A stretch of 64,000 nucleotides of DNA, taken from contig NZ_CABPST010000013.1 in assembly GCF_902459805.1 (NCBI RefSeq), positions 1 through 64,000 on the forward strand, written 5' to 3'. Shown one piece after another: positions 25,507-35,200 of this stretch. This DNA is from Pandoraea bronchicola. Lineage in GTDB: Bacteria > Pseudomonadota > Gammaproteobacteria > Burkholderiales > Burkholderiaceae. A program made the translations under genes and the position numbers. The notes beneath the pieces were generated by a model that saw nothing but the letters and a program-made list of their open reading frames with translations, made no database searches and was not told the origin of the DNA. The first letter of the stretch is position 1, and each line of letters starts with the position of its first letter.

Positions 25507-27423
25507 ATGCCAGCCAATACTGAGTCAGCACACGCGCGCCGTGTGCTGAGTGTCGTACAGGGTCATATACCGTCGGGTGCTGCCGCGACGGACCCGAACA
25601 TCACCGATTCCTGGCGGCGCTGTGTGGATACGCACGCGCTCGACCCGGGGGCGCGCATGGCGCCACGCGTGCTGGAGTCGACACAACTGCGCGAGCGCCG
25701 CGGCGCGATGGAGCGGCTGCGCAGCGTCTCCACGCCCGTGCTCGAGCGCCTGCAACGCCAACTGATGAATCCGCATCAGGCGGTGCTACTCACGGCACCC
25801 GACGGCGTGATCGTCGACTCCCGGCTCCCTGATGGCAAGCGCGACGATTTTCATCGCGCGGGCCTGTGGCCGGGCGCCGACTGGAGCGAGTCGTGCGAAG
25901 GCACTAACGGCATTGGCACGTGCGCGGTCGAGCGAGCGCCGGTGATCATCTGTCAGCACGACCATTTCCGCGCGCTGCACACGCCGCTCACCTGTACGGC
26001 AAGTCCCGTATTTGCGCCGCAAGGCGATTTGCTTGCCGTGATCGACGTGTCGTCAACGAGTGCAGACCTCACCCGGCAGAGCCAATTCCATACGCTCGCG
26101 CTCGTGAACCTGTCCGCGAAGGTGGTGGAGAGCGAGTATTTCTTCCTGCACTATCGCGACGAATGGCTGCTTCAATTGCAGGAGCAGGCTGATCATCTCG
26201 GCGGCTTCGCGCAGGCATTGATCGCGTTCGACGATACCGGGCGCGTACTTGCCGCCAATCAAAGTGCATTGAACCGTTTGGGCTTGAGGCGCGACCAGAT
26301 TGTGGGCACGCGTGTGGACCAATGGTTTGCCCAGTCGCTCGATGGGCTGCTTGCACAAGGGCATCCCGCGCCGAGCGCGTGCTGGCCAATTCGCACACAT
26401 ACCGGTGAGCCGCTATTGGCGATGGTGCGGGCACCGTCGCGCGCGGCGCGGCGCGTGAGTCGTCCACCCATTCCCCGGCAGGAGACGATTGCACCGCCAT
26501 TTTCCGATCCGGCTTTGGCACGCGAGTTCTCGCGGGCGTGTCGTGTCTTTGCTCACGATGTGCCGGTACTCATTCGGGGGGAGACCGGGAGCGGCAAGGA
26601 AGTCTTCGCGCGCGCGGTGCATACGGCAAGTGCGAGGGCGAGCGGCCCGTTCGTGGCGCTGAATTGCGCGGCGATTCCCGAGTCGCTGATCGAGAGCGAG
26701 CTCTTCGGTTATGTTGGCGGCAGTTTCACCGGCGCGCGCAAGGAGGGGATGAACGGCAAGTTGTGGCAAGCCAACGGCGGCACGCTGTTTCTCGATGAGA
26801 TCGGTGACATGCCGTTCGCCATGCAAACCCGTCTGCTACGCGTGCTCGAAGACCGCGTGGTGTCGCCGCTTGGCGGCGGCGATCCGGTGCCGCTGGACAT
26901 TCGCATACTCAGCGCGACGCATCGCGATCTTGCCGAGCGAATCACGGAGCGGCTGTTCCGCGAGGACCTGTTCTATCGTCTGAGCGGGCTCGAGATCACC
27001 GTGCCACCGTTGCGTGAGCGCGAAGACAAGATCGACCTGATGCAACGGCTGTTGGCGCAGGCTTGCGAACCGGGCCAGATCACGGTGACGGACGCCGCAC
27101 AGGAGCGCCTGTGCGCCTATGCGTGGCCGGGAAACGTGCGTCAGATGAGCAGCGTCATCCGCACCCTGGTCGCGCTGAGCGAGAGTGGCGTCATCACGCT
27201 GGACGACCTGCCGGACGAGCTGCGCGAAGCGCAAGCCGCGACGCCGGCGGACTCGTCGCCGGACGGGCTCATGGAGCCTCCGTTGGAGGCGGCAGAGCGT
27301 CAGGCGTTGCGCGCAACGCTCGACGCTTGTCAGGGGCAGGTCAGCGCCGCAGCGCGCAAGCTCGGCGTGAGCCGCAATACGCTGTACCGCAAGCTGCGAC
27401 GCTTCGGCTTGCTGCGGGGCTGA
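25507..27423 (+). CDS. Sigma-54-dependent Fis-family activator, AcoR-like
   Basis: A 638-residue enhancer-binding protein. An N-terminal sensor with a GAF domain spans residues about 60-230 ([17 protein letters not shown]) and a PAS-like domain about 235-330. The AAA+ domain at about 345-570 has Walker A GETGSGKE, Walker [11 protein letters not shown] and the sigma-54 contact loop as GSFTGA instead of GAFTGA. The C-terminal Fis helix-turn-helix is [18 protein letters not shown]. It activates sigma-54 promoters, here most likely the aldehyde/alcohol dehydrogenase pair, in response to an alcohol, aldehyde or acetoin. The strong GGGGGAG site fixes ATG 25507. Confidence 0.9.
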   Translation: MPANTESAHARRVLSVVQGHIPSGAAATDPNITDSWRRCVDTHALDPGARMAPRVLESTQLRERRGAMERLRSVSTPVLERLQRQLMNPHQAVLLTAPDGVIVDSRLPDGKRDDFHRAGLWPGADWSESCEGTNGIGTCAVERAPVIICQHDHFRALHTPLTCTASPVFAPQGDLLAVIDVSSTSADLTRQSQFHTLALVNLSAKVVESEYFFLHYRDEWLLQLQEQADHLGGFAQALIAFDDTGRVLAANQSALNRLGLRRDQIVGTRVDQWFAQSLDGLLAQGHPAPSACWPIRTHTGEPLLAMVRAPSRAARRVSRPPIPRQETIAPPFSDPALAREFSRACRVFAHDVPVLIRGETGSGKEVFARAVHTASARASGPFVALNCAAIPESLIESELFGYVGGSFTGARKEGMNGKLWQANGGTLFLDEIGDMPFAMQTRLLRVLEDRVVSPLGGGDPVPLDIRILSATHRDLAERITERLFREDLFYRLSGLEITVPPLREREDKIDLMQRLLAQACEPGQITVTDAAQERLCAYAWPGNVRQMSSVIRTLVALSESGVITLDDLPDELREAQAATPADSSPDGLMEPPLEAAERQALRATLDACQGQVSAAARKLGVSRNTLYRKLRRFGLLRG

Positions 27424-27426
27424 ACG

Positions 27427-29058
27427 TCAGGCGACCTTCGCTCCTGGTACGCCGGTCTCGACGACAAACTGCTTGAGCGTCGAGACCGTCGCCCGGATAT
27501 CGGCGCGATCGGAGATCACCTGAAAGCGGGTCTGCATCTGCTGCGGCGTCACATCGACGGACACATAGCCGCGATGCCGGCTCTCGAAGAACTTCACATG
27601 CGGATTTGCCGGAAGTAACTCGGCAAACGGCTCGTAAGGCGGCGGATCGGCTGTGATCGACGTGCCGACAAACTCCGTGGCGATCACCGGCGAGTCGGGA
27701 CGCGCGCCCGCATGCACGTCGTTGGTCCAGAACGAGTGGATGTCGCCGCCAATGATCACAGGATTGTTCGGACGGGTTTGGGTGATCGCCTGCAATAGGC
27801 GATCACGCGTGGCCGGATAACCGTCCCAGCCGTCGGTCCAATGACCGACGACACCGGTCTGACGATCCTTCTGCAAGAGCGGCACGAACAGCAGATCCTG
27901 CGCCATCACGTTCCATTGCGCACGCGACCGCCTGAAGCCGTCGTGAAGCCAGGCTTCCTGTTCGAAGCCGAGCATCGTGCGGCGTGCTTCGGTGCGCTCG
28001 GTGCAGCTATCCGGCGCCACATGGCCACCTCGATAGTTCGGCTGCGCACAGGGTTGCGGCGTGCGGTACTGACGGCCGTCCAGGATATGGAAGTCGACGA
28101 GCGAGCCGTACGCAATGCGGTCATAGACCCGCATATCCGGCCCGCGCGGTATCGACATCGCACGAAGTGGCATATGTTCGTAATACGCCTGATAGGCGGC
28201 CGCGCGACGCTTCAGGAAATCCGTGGCCGACACGTTGGCGTGCTGCGACCAGGCGTTGGCGTAATCGTTCTCGACTTCGTGATCGTCCCACGTCATCAGA
28301 CTTGGCGCGGCGGCGTGCAACATTTGCAGGTCCGGGTCGGTGCGATACAGCGCATAGCGATTGCGATAACCCGTGAGGTCCCTGGCGTCCGGGCCATCGT
28401 GCGGACGCACGATCGGCGCCGCGTCTTTCTTCTTCGTATCGTGCGAATAATCGTAGATGTAATCGCCGAGGAAGATGACGAGATCCGGATTCTCCAGCGC
28501 CATGTGACGATACGCGCTGAAGTACCCGGCCTCCCAGTGCGAGCACGAGGCGAACGAGAAGCGCAGCCGGTCCACCGGGGCATCGGCAAGCGGCGCTGTG
28601 ACCGCCCGCCCCACGGGACTTTGCGCACCCAGTGCCGTGAATCGATACCAATACGGGCGGTGCGGTTCGAGCCCGCTCACTTCGACGTGAACGCTGTAGG
28701 CGAACTGTGCGGGCGCGTAACTGACACCGCGACGCACAACGTCACGCATGGCGTCGTCGCGCGCAATCTCCCATTGCACCGGCACCTGAGTGGGCATGCC
28801 AGCCATGCCGCCGAGCCCGTCGGGCGACAGCGGCGATGGCGCGAGGCGAGTCCACAACACAAAGCCGTCGAATGCCGGATCGCCCGATGCCACGCCCAAT
28901 GTGAACGGGTCTGCGGCATTCGCCGCGAAGGCTCGCGAGAACGGACTGAGCAGCGGTACGGTGACCAGCGCACCCGCGCCTTTGAGGAACGTGCGGCGAG
29001 TGCGGTCGAGCAAAGCGACGCCGCCGTGCGCAGCGGTGATGAGGTCGGTGGGTTTCAT
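27427..29058 (-). CDS. phoD: PhoD-family alkaline phosphatase/phosphodiesterase, Tat-exported
   Basis: A 543-residue exported metalloenzyme. RRTFLKG (residues 20-26) followed by a hydrophobic run is a twin-arginine signal. The N-terminal beta-sandwich (VASGDPAFDGFVLWTRL) precedes the catalytic domain with SFASC, LGDYIYDY, TWDDHEVENDY and GGDIHSFW, the metal-binding set of PhoD. Members cleave phosphate mono- and diesters, including teichoic acid and phospholipid head groups. The start at 29058 is chosen for the signal; GAGGAG lies 9 bases upstream. It is 13 bases after the phospholipase D-like gene, so the pair probably releases phosphate from phospholipid-type substrates. Confidence 0.85.
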   Translation of the reverse strand: MKPTDLITAAHGGVALLDRTRRTFLKGAGALVTVPLLSPFSRAFAANAADPFTLGVASGDPAFDGFVLWTRLAPSPLSPDGLGGMAGMPTQVPVQWEIARDDAMRDVVRRGVSYAPAQFAYSVHVEVSGLEPHRPYWYRFTALGAQSPVGRAVTAPLADAPVDRLRFSFASCSHWEAGYFSAYRHMALENPDLVIFLGDYIYDYSHDTKKKDAAPIVRPHDGPDARDLTGYRNRYALYRTDPDLQMLHAAAPSLMTWDDHEVENDYANAWSQHANVSATDFLKRRAAAYQAYYEHMPLRAMSIPRGPDMRVYDRIAYGSLVDFHILDGRQYRTPQPCAQPNYRGGHVAPDSCTERTEARRTMLGFEQEAWLHDGFRRSRAQWNVMAQDLLFVPLLQKDRQTGVVGHWTDGWDGYPATRDRLLQAITQTRPNNPVIIGGDIHSFWTNDVHAGARPDSPVIATEFVGTSITADPPPYEPFAELLPANPHVKFFESRHRGYVSVDVTPQQMQTRFQVISDRADIRATVSTLKQFVVETGVPGAKVA

Positions 29059-29071
29059 GTGTTGTGGCTCC

Positions 29072-30295
29072 TCACGGCGTTCCCGGATGCGGCACCGGGT
29101 AATCGCGCGACACATCGATCGGTGCTGTGTATGGCGAGGTCCACCACGTGCGCTGCAATTGCGCAACGCGCTGTGCCATCTTTGCGTCGCGCATGACCAC
29201 TTCGAGATTGCGTGAGTTGTCGAAATAGCCGCCCGTCCAGTTGCTCGTGCCAACCCAGGCGAGTTCGCCGTCGATGACCATCGTCTTGCTGTGCACCACG
29301 CGCGCGTAGGGAATGAAACCCTTCGATGCGGGCGGCACTGTCACCACGCGCAACTCGACGTTGGGCACGACAGCGAGGCTCTTCAGGTAGGCAACATCAG
29401 GGCGTTTCAGATTCCAGTTCGACACCAGCATCTGCACCTTCACGCCGCGCGCGGCGGCCGTGCGAAGCGCCGTGTCGATCACGCCGTAGTATGGGCGCTT
29501 GCCCGGCGCGCCGAATGAGAGCGGCGCGTAATCCATCAACTGAATCTGAACACTGTGCTTTGCCTGCCCGAGCAACGCCGGCAGGGCCGATTGCGAATCG
29601 CCGACGCCCGGCGGATTGAAGGCGTTCGGGCTGGCCACGAGGAAGGACGTCTGCGCGATATCGGCGGGCGCCACATCGCGATTGAGCAGGGTGGGCTGGG
29701 CGCCGCTGGCGAGCGCGGCTTGCGTCTGCCAGTCCTGCTCGAAGATCGCCTGCATCTGCGCAACGATCTTCGGCTCGCTTACGCGAACACCTGTCTCGTC
29801 GATGTGTTCGAGCGCGCGCCAGTCGAAGTTCTGGCTGCCGACAAAACCCTCACGACGATCCACGACGAAGTATTTCGCGTGAATGATGCCGCCGCCAACC
29901 TTCGAGAAATCGAGCATCCGGAACTCGAGATTGGGAATGCTTCTGACGCGCGACAGGGTGGCCTCGTCCGACATGCGTTCGCCCTTCGCCTCCATCAGAA
30001 AGCGAATCTTCACGCCGCGCCGGCCTGCAGCTTCGAGATGCTCGAGCACCGTGTCCATGCGACTGCCCGGTTCGCCGCTGACGTAGAACTGGCCGAAGTC
30101 GATCGACGTCTTCGCGTGATCGAACATGTCGGCCCACACGGTGGCGGAGTCGCGCAGATCGTCGCTGTCGGCGCCGGCACCGGTGGGCGCAGTATGAACG
30201 AGTTCAAAGCCGGGAACGGTGACGGGGGCCGGCGCTGCGCATAGGGGCGCGACGCCGCTCAACGCAAGCGCGAGCGCGGCAAACGTGTGACGCAT
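29072..30295 (-). CDS. Secreted phospholipase D-like protein (two HKD motifs)
   Basis: A 407-residue protein with a signal peptide (MRHTFAALALALSGVAPLCA). It has two phospholipase D half-sites: HAKYFVVDRREGFVGSQN (about residues 145-162) and HSKTMVIDGELAWVGTSN (about 335-352), each with HxK and a downstream D/E. Enzymes of this class cleave phosphodiester bonds of lipids or other substrates through a phosphohistidine. It is upstream of the PhoD phosphatase in the same direction with a 13-base gap, so the two are probably one unit for periplasmic phosphate scavenging. ATG 30295 is chosen for the signal peptide. Confidence 0.85.
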   Translation of the reverse strand: MRHTFAALALALSGVAPLCAAPAPVTVPGFELVHTAPTGAGADSDDLRDSATVWADMFDHAKTSIDFGQFYVSGEPGSRMDTVLEHLEAAGRRGVKIRFLMEAKGERMSDEATLSRVRSIPNLEFRMLDFSKVGGGIIHAKYFVVDRREGFVGSQNFDWRALEHIDETGVRVSEPKIVAQMQAIFEQDWQTQAALASGAQPTLLNRDVAPADIAQTSFLVASPNAFNPPGVGDSQSALPALLGQAKHSVQIQLMDYAPLSFGAPGKRPYYGVIDTALRTAAARGVKVQMLVSNWNLKRPDVAYLKSLAVVPNVELRVVTVPPASKGFIPYARVVHSKTMVIDGELAWVGTSNWTGGYFDNSRNLEVVMRDAKMAQRVAQLQRTWWTSPYTAPIDVSRDYPVPHPGTP

Positions 30296-30641
30296 GACTT
30301 CCTCGAATAACGTGTCGTTGTGCTGTGAATATCGATGACCGACTGCGCGATCGCTGTGTGACATTTGCGCGACGTCGTCGTATACGAAAGATATGCAATT
30401 ACATATGTCGTTTACGAAATAATTTCTCGCATTCGTCTGGAACCCTTTATTTATGAGGTTTCGGTGCCGCGAGAGTGATCGGTCCCGTTGGTCTACCTCG
30501 CAGAATATTTGTCAATTATGAAAATTTATTACGTTTACGAGATAAATTTTCACTAGACGATTGTCAGCAACAAAATCTCCCGTTCTTCACGGAAATTTCA
30601 TAGACGTCCAAAATAATCCGGGTTCTTTTTAGGACGTTGCC
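30296..30641. promoter_or_regulatory. AT-rich divergent control region of the TonB cluster
   Basis: No gene. The near-palindrome TCGTATACGAAA occurs at 30378-30389, TCGTTTACGAAA at 30408-30419 (30 bp apart) and ACGTTTACGAGA at 30531-30542. An inverted repeat GAAAATTTAT / ATAAATTTTC (30520-30529 and 30542-30551, 12-bp spacer) surrounds the third. These look like regulator sites for the exbD operon or the divergent phospholipase gene. A match to a Fur box cannot be claimed by eye. Confidence 0.55.
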
Positions 30642-31055
30642 ATGATTCACTTCGAAGACCCTCCCAAACGACACGCACGCATCGAGATCATTCCGATGAT
30701 CGACGTGATGATGTTTCTGCTCGTGTTCTTCGTGTTGCTCAGCATCAACGTGATTCCGTCGCGTGGCCTGTCGACGACACTGCCGCAGTCGTCGAGCGCT
30801 GCACAGGTCAACCCTGATAAGCCGGTTGTTGTGACCATCACGCGCGATGGCGCGTTGCAGGTGGACGGTGCGGACACGACGCTCGAAGCGCTCGGTGCCC
30901 GGGTGAAAGAGAAGGCGGGTGACGTCGAGAAGGCACAAGTCACGCTCAAGACCGACGAAGGCACGTTGATGCAGCGTGTGATTGATGTCATGGATGTGCT
31001 GAAAGCCGCTTCGGTAAGCAAGCTATCCATCGCCACGCGAGCGAAAGCGCAATGA
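30642..31055 (+). CDS. exbD: ExbD, TonB-system energy transducer subunit
   Basis: A 137-residue inner-membrane protein with one N-terminal helix: IEIIPMIDVMMFLLVFFVL contains the conserved membrane Asp used for proton flow. The periplasmic remainder (VVVTITRDGALQVDG, VTLKTDEGTLMQRVIDVMDVLKAA) is typical ExbD. With ExbB it uses the proton motive force to energise TonB. It overlaps tonB by 4 bases (ATGA), and the operon continues with the receptor and exbB. Confidence 0.9.
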   Translation: MIHFEDPPKRHARIEIIPMIDVMMFLLVFFVLLSINVIPSRGLSTTLPQSSSAAQVNPDKPVVVTITRDGALQVDGADTTLEALGARVKEKAGDVEKAQVTLKTDEGTLMQRVIDVMDVLKAASVSKLSIATRAKAQ

Positions 31056-31840
31056 CCGCACTCTCGATTCCAACGCCGATCTATCGCCGTCGTGACTGGG
31101 TGGCGAGCGGATTGACGCTGTTGCTCGCACTGGCTGCGATGCTCGGCCCGGGGTTCCGTGGCCTGACGCCGCCGCCGGGAGACAAACGGGCCGAGGTGCT
31201 GACCGAGATCGATCTCGCGCCATCGCCGCCGGTGCCGAAAACGCAGCCGAAGTCGGAACCGCTGCCGCAACCCAAGCCGGAGCCGAAGCCGCAACCCAGG
31301 CCCGAGCCCAAGCCGCAACCGAAACCGGAGCCCAAGCCGCAGCCGCAACTTCAGCCACGCCCCCAACCCGCGCCGCAGCCGACGCCTGCTGCGACGCCGT
31401 CGCCGCAACCGCTCGCCGACAGCGCCCCCGCAACGAATGCCGCCTCGGCGCACAACACGGCCACGAATGCGGCACCGACGACGGCGGCCGCCGATTCGAG
31501 GCCGGTGCAGAAAGCGGCAGCAAGCAAAGGGGATCCGGACCGTGACTACGAGCGTTCGCTACGGGCACTGGTCGAATCGCGCAAGAAGTATCCGACGAGT
31601 CGTCAGGCCATGATCGAGAAGCCCACGGGCGCCGTCGAACTGTGCCTGATGCTCGATCGGGGCGGCAAGGTGAAAGACGTCAACGTGACGACAAGCTCGG
31701 GCTCGCTGTTGCTCGACAACACGGCCACGCGACTCGTCGAGGGCACCACGTATCCCGCATTCCAGGACACGCATTTCGCAGGCCAGTCACAGCACAGGTT
31801 CTGCATGAAGCTCGATTACCAGCTCCCGGGCAATAGCTGA
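31052..31840 (+). CDS. tonB: TonB energy-transducing protein
   Basis: A 262-residue protein with an N-terminal membrane anchor (WVASGLTLLLALAAML), then a long periplasm-spanning region of Pro-Lys/Pro-Glu repeats (about residues 62-115) and an Ala-rich linker. The C-terminal TonB domain contains KYPTSRQAMIEKPTGAVEL and the VTTSSGS-type strand segment. It connects ExbBD to the outer-membrane receptor plug. Repeats make the open frames in this segment unusually dense on the other strand, which are not genes. Confidence 0.9.
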   Translation: MTALSIPTPIYRRRDWVASGLTLLLALAAMLGPGFRGLTPPPGDKRAEVLTEIDLAPSPPVPKTQPKSEPLPQPKPEPKPQPRPEPKPQPKPEPKPQPQLQPRPQPAPQPTPAATPSPQPLADSAPATNAASAHNTATNAAPTTAAADSRPVQKAAASKGDPDRDYERSLRALVESRKKYPTSRQAMIEKPTGAVELCLMLDRGGKVKDVNVTTSSGSLLLDNTATRLVEGTTYPAFQDTHFAGQSQHRFCMKLDYQLPGNS

Positions 31841-31980
31841 GGGACGCGCAGGGCAACACCGGCATCACCGTAGTCATCGTTGCAAACACCACGAACACGC
31901 GGCCTCGAACCGCGTGCGTTTTGTCGCGGCACTCACTCGCTGCGATCCAGGTATCCGTAACTCATAACCTATACACCGAG

Positions 31981-34392
31981 ATGAACGCTCCTTATCCAAC
32001 GGCCGCAAAGCCGTTCAAGCATCCCGCATTGCGTCTGTCGATGATCGCGGTCAACGTGCTGCTGCTTCAGGCTGGCATCGCCCACGCGCAGAATTCGGAC
32101 AATGCCGCCGCGCCTGCTGCCGCTCCCGCAGCGACGGCCACCACGTCCAACATCGGCACCGTCACGATCACCGGCGAAGGCGATCAGTTGGGCAACGGCC
32201 TGATGGTTCGCGAAGACGAGCCGAAGACGCGCAGTACGGTCACGCGCGCCGAACTCGAAAAGGAACGGGCCACGGGCAACGTGTTCCAGTCGATCGGCCT
32301 GCTTCCGGGCGTGGCGACCTATAGCTACGACGCGTCTGGCCTGTTCGGTGGCGGTCTGTCGATTCGCGGCTTTAACTCCGATCAGATCGGCTACACGATC
32401 AACGGCGTGCCGGTCAACGACTCGGGCAGCTTCTCGGTGTACCCGCAAGAGTTCCTCGACAACTCGAACACCTGCGCGATGTCCGTCACGCAGGGGGTGA
32501 CCGATCTCGACGCACCGCATGTCGGCTCGACCGGGGGCAACGTCAGCATCGTCACCTGTGAGCCGGAAGACCAGAAGCGGATGCGTGTGACGCAGACGGT
32601 CGGTGGCCTGGGTCTCACGAACTCTTTCGTGCGTATCGATTCGGGGCGCTTTGCGAACGACATGGCGAAGGTCTTCATGTCGTACTCGCACGCGGAGATC
32701 GACAAGTGGAAGGGCGACGGCAAGGCCAAGCGCGATCACGTGGACTTCGGTTTCCGTTTCGACTTCGACAAGTCGAACTACGTTACGGGATCGATGAACT
32801 ACAACCGCGCGATCAATAACAACATCTACAACCCGTCGCTCGCGCAGCTTAACCAGAACGGCTACTACGGCGACTATGCGTCGCAGTTCGCCGGGCACCT
32901 GACGCCGGTCAAGGGCACGGCGCAAAACGAAGCCTCGCAGAGCCCGGCGTATTACAAGCTGGCGCAGAACCCGTTTGAAAACGTGATCGCCTCGGTCACC
33001 GGGGTGTTCCGTCTGACACCGACCACGCAGTTGAAGATTCAACCGTACTACTGGTACGGCTTCGGCACGGGCGGCACGCAGCAATACGCGCTCTCGGAAA
33101 CGGGCTTCCTGAACCCGGCGACGGGTAAAGTGGGGGCTGGCCGCGACCTGAACGGTGACGGCGACACGCTCGACAAAATCATCGTGGCGAACAGCAGCGT
33201 GACGCGCACCGACCGCCCGGGTATCACTACGACCGTGACGCAGCAGATCGGTAACCACCAGGTGCAAGCCGGTTTCTGGTTCGAGCGCGCGGTACACCGT
33301 CAGACCGGCCCGGCCGTGCTCGTGAACAACGACGGTACCGCCACGGATATCTGGTTGCAGGATAACCAGATCACCGGGCCGACAGGCCAGCCTTACCAGT
33401 CGCGTAACTGGAAGACGGTGTCGACGTCGTATCAGTTCTTCCTGGCCGACTCGATCTCAATGCTCGCCGACAAGCTCAACGTGACGGCAGGTTTCCGCAC
33501 GCCGCACGTGCGTCGTGACTTCACGAACTTCGCGAGCGAAGGCAGCAACTCGCAGATCACCTACAACGTGGTCAAGGACTATAACGCGTTCCTGCCGCAA
33601 GCCGGTGTGCGCTACTCGTTCGACGATTCGAATCAGGTGTATGTGAACGCAGCGCGCAACTTCCGCGCACCGCCCAACTTCGCATACTCGCCGACTAACG
33701 GCAACGTGACGTTCGTGAACGGCCGGGCGGTGGTTGCGGGCAACGTGCAGGCTGAGACGTCGAACGTGTATGACCTCGGCTACCGCAATCAGAGTGCGTT
33801 CGGTACGTTCTCGGGCTCGCTGTTCTACGTCGACTACAAGAACCGTCAGGCCACGGCGTACGACCCGAACCTGAACAACTCCGTGTACATGAACGCCGGC
33901 GCAGTGCGCAACTATGGCTTCCAGCTCGAATTTGGCACGGTGCCGTTCCACGGCTGGTCGGCGTACTTCTCTGTCACGAACAACCACAGCAAGCAGCTCA
34001 ACGATCTGCGCATGTCTGCCACGTCGACGCTCGCGACGTCGGGCAAGGACTACCCGCTTGACCCGTCGTGGCTGCTGGGTCTGTCTATTCAGTACGCGCA
34101 GCCGAAGTGGTATGTGCGTGCGCAGACGAAGTTCACCGCGCGTCAGTACGCCACGCTCATGAACGACGAAGTCGCACCGTCGTACACGACGGTGGATCTG
34201 GATGCGGGCTATCGCTTCAACAACACCTATTTCTTCAAGAACCCGACCGTGCGTCTGAACGTGAGCAATCTATTCAATCGCCAGTATCGCAACCCTTCGA
34301 GTGTTCAGGTGGGGGCAGGCAACGGCACGGTCTATTACTACCTGGGCGCGCCGCGACTGCTGTCTGTGTCGCTGTCGGCCGATTTCCAGTGA
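31981..34392 (+). CDS. TonB-dependent outer-membrane receptor
   Basis: An 803-residue receptor. The N-terminus has a long signal region (residues 1-36, ending AHAQ). After an Ala-rich linker comes a TonB-box-like TVTITGEG and the plug domain (GVATYSYDASGLFGGGLSIRGF, then YTINGVPVND). A 22-strand beta-barrel follows and ends in SLSADFQ. Cysteines in NSNTCAMS and SIVTCEPE could form a disulfide within the plug/barrel junction. It takes up an iron chelate or other scarce nutrient at the expense of the proton motive force, and the ligand is not evident. ATG 31981 is preferred over an upstream in-frame ATG for the signal. Confidence 0.9.
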   Translation: MNAPYPTAAKPFKHPALRLSMIAVNVLLLQAGIAHAQNSDNAAAPAAAPAATATTSNIGTVTITGEGDQLGNGLMVREDEPKTRSTVTRAELEKERATGNVFQSIGLLPGVATYSYDASGLFGGGLSIRGFNSDQIGYTINGVPVNDSGSFSVYPQEFLDNSNTCAMSVTQGVTDLDAPHVGSTGGNVSIVTCEPEDQKRMRVTQTVGGLGLTNSFVRIDSGRFANDMAKVFMSYSHAEIDKWKGDGKAKRDHVDFGFRFDFDKSNYVTGSMNYNRAINNNIYNPSLAQLNQNGYYGDYASQFAGHLTPVKGTAQNEASQSPAYYKLAQNPFENVIASVTGVFRLTPTTQLKIQPYYWYGFGTGGTQQYALSETGFLNPATGKVGAGRDLNGDGDTLDKIIVANSSVTRTDRPGITTTVTQQIGNHQVQAGFWFERAVHRQTGPAVLVNNDGTATDIWLQDNQITGPTGQPYQSRNWKTVSTSYQFFLADSISMLADKLNVTAGFRTPHVRRDFTNFASEGSNSQITYNVVKDYNAFLPQAGVRYSFDDSNQVYVNAARNFRAPPNFAYSPTNGNVTFVNGRAVVAGNVQAETSNVYDLGYRNQSAFGTFSGSLFYVDYKNRQATAYDPNLNNSVYMNAGAVRNYGFQLEFGTVPFHGWSAYFSVTNNHSKQLNDLRMSATSTLATSGKDYPLDPSWLLGLSIQYAQPKWYVRAQTKFTARQYATLMNDEVAPSYTTVDLDAGYRFNNTYFFKNPTVRLNVSNLFNRQYRNPSSVQVGAGNGTVYYYLGAPRLLSVSLSADFQ

Positions 34393-34441
34393 GGCGCGCC
34401 GCTGCATCCGCACTCACGTATTTTCCAGAGGAACTCTTCGT

Positions 34442-35071
34442 ATGAACACTCAGGTCCTGCATGATCTGTCGTTTTTCCTGATGTACGCGTGCCTGGTCGT
34501 GGCCCTGTTCATCAGCATCGAACGTCTGATTTTCTATCGCTACACGAACAAACATGCTCGTGAGCTTGATGCGATGCTGCTCGGCGAAGGCCGTACGCTC
34601 GACGATCTTACGCAACATCTCGAGAGCAACGACAGCGTGCCGGCCGACGCGCTGCGTGCATTGGCCAAGGCGCGTGCCAACGCGCATTCGCGCGAAGACA
34701 TGGAGCAGCTCTCGGCTGCGCTGTATCTTGCGATGAAGTCGAAGCTCAAGCAACGACTGTGGATGCTCGACACGATCGTGACGGCGGCACCGCTGATCGG
34801 CTTGCTCGGCACGATTCTCGGCATTATCGATACGTTCTCATCGCTCGCTGCGTCGGGGATCTCGGATGCCAAGGGCGTGTCGGCCGGTATCGGCACGGCG
34901 TTGTACGCCACCGCGCTCGGTATCTCGACCGCGTTGTTTGTGCTCGTGTTCCTTAACCACTTCAACGATCGTATCGAACGTATTGGCGATCACCTGAAGA
35001 TTCTGCTGCTGCGCGCCGGAATTGAACCGGCCGCGCAAACGCAGGTGGCGCGGTTGCAGCGGCAAGCCTGA
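34442..35071 (+). CDS. exbB: ExbB, MotA/TolQ/ExbB proton-channel family
   Basis: A 209-residue inner-membrane protein with three helices: residues 8-27, and the pair TAAPLIGLLGTILGIIDTF and ISTALFVLVFLNHF. The PLIGLLGTxxG stretch is the family signature with the proton-path threonine. It forms the channel with ExbD and drives TonB. It is separated from exbD and tonB by the receptor gene, an unusual order. GAGGAA is upstream. Confidence 0.9.
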   Translation: MNTQVLHDLSFFLMYACLVVALFISIERLIFYRYTNKHARELDAMLLGEGRTLDDLTQHLESNDSVPADALRALAKARANAHSREDMEQLSAALYLAMKSKLKQRLWMLDTIVTAAPLIGLLGTILGIIDTFSSLAASGISDAKGVSAGIGTALYATALGISTALFVLVFLNHFNDRIERIGDHLKILLLRAGIEPAAQTQVARLQRQA

Positions 35072-35140
35072 GGCTGCGTTCGGATCACCGGCGACGCCGT
35101 GATGTCGTCGCCGGTGAGATGGGGCATCTGAAGGATTGCG

Positions 35141-35178
35141 CCCCCGTGAGATATCCGGCCTGCCGGGTGGCTCACGGG
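35141..35178. terminator. Hairpin between convergent exbB and creA
   Basis: CCCCGTGAG / CTCACGGGG is a perfect 9-bp stem (35141-35149 and 35170-35178) with an inner CCGG-type stem. A second hairpin, TCACCGGCGAC / GTCGCCGGTGA, lies at 35084-35094 and 35106-35116. Without a clear T-tract these are probably bidirectional terminators of modest strength. Confidence 0.5.
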
Positions 35179-35200
35179 GCGTTTCGCTGAAAGGCGTCGA

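Noticed and set aside
27841-29196. Plus-strand frame opposite phoD
   Set aside because: Antisense shadow of an intact gene with clear Tat signal and metal motifs.
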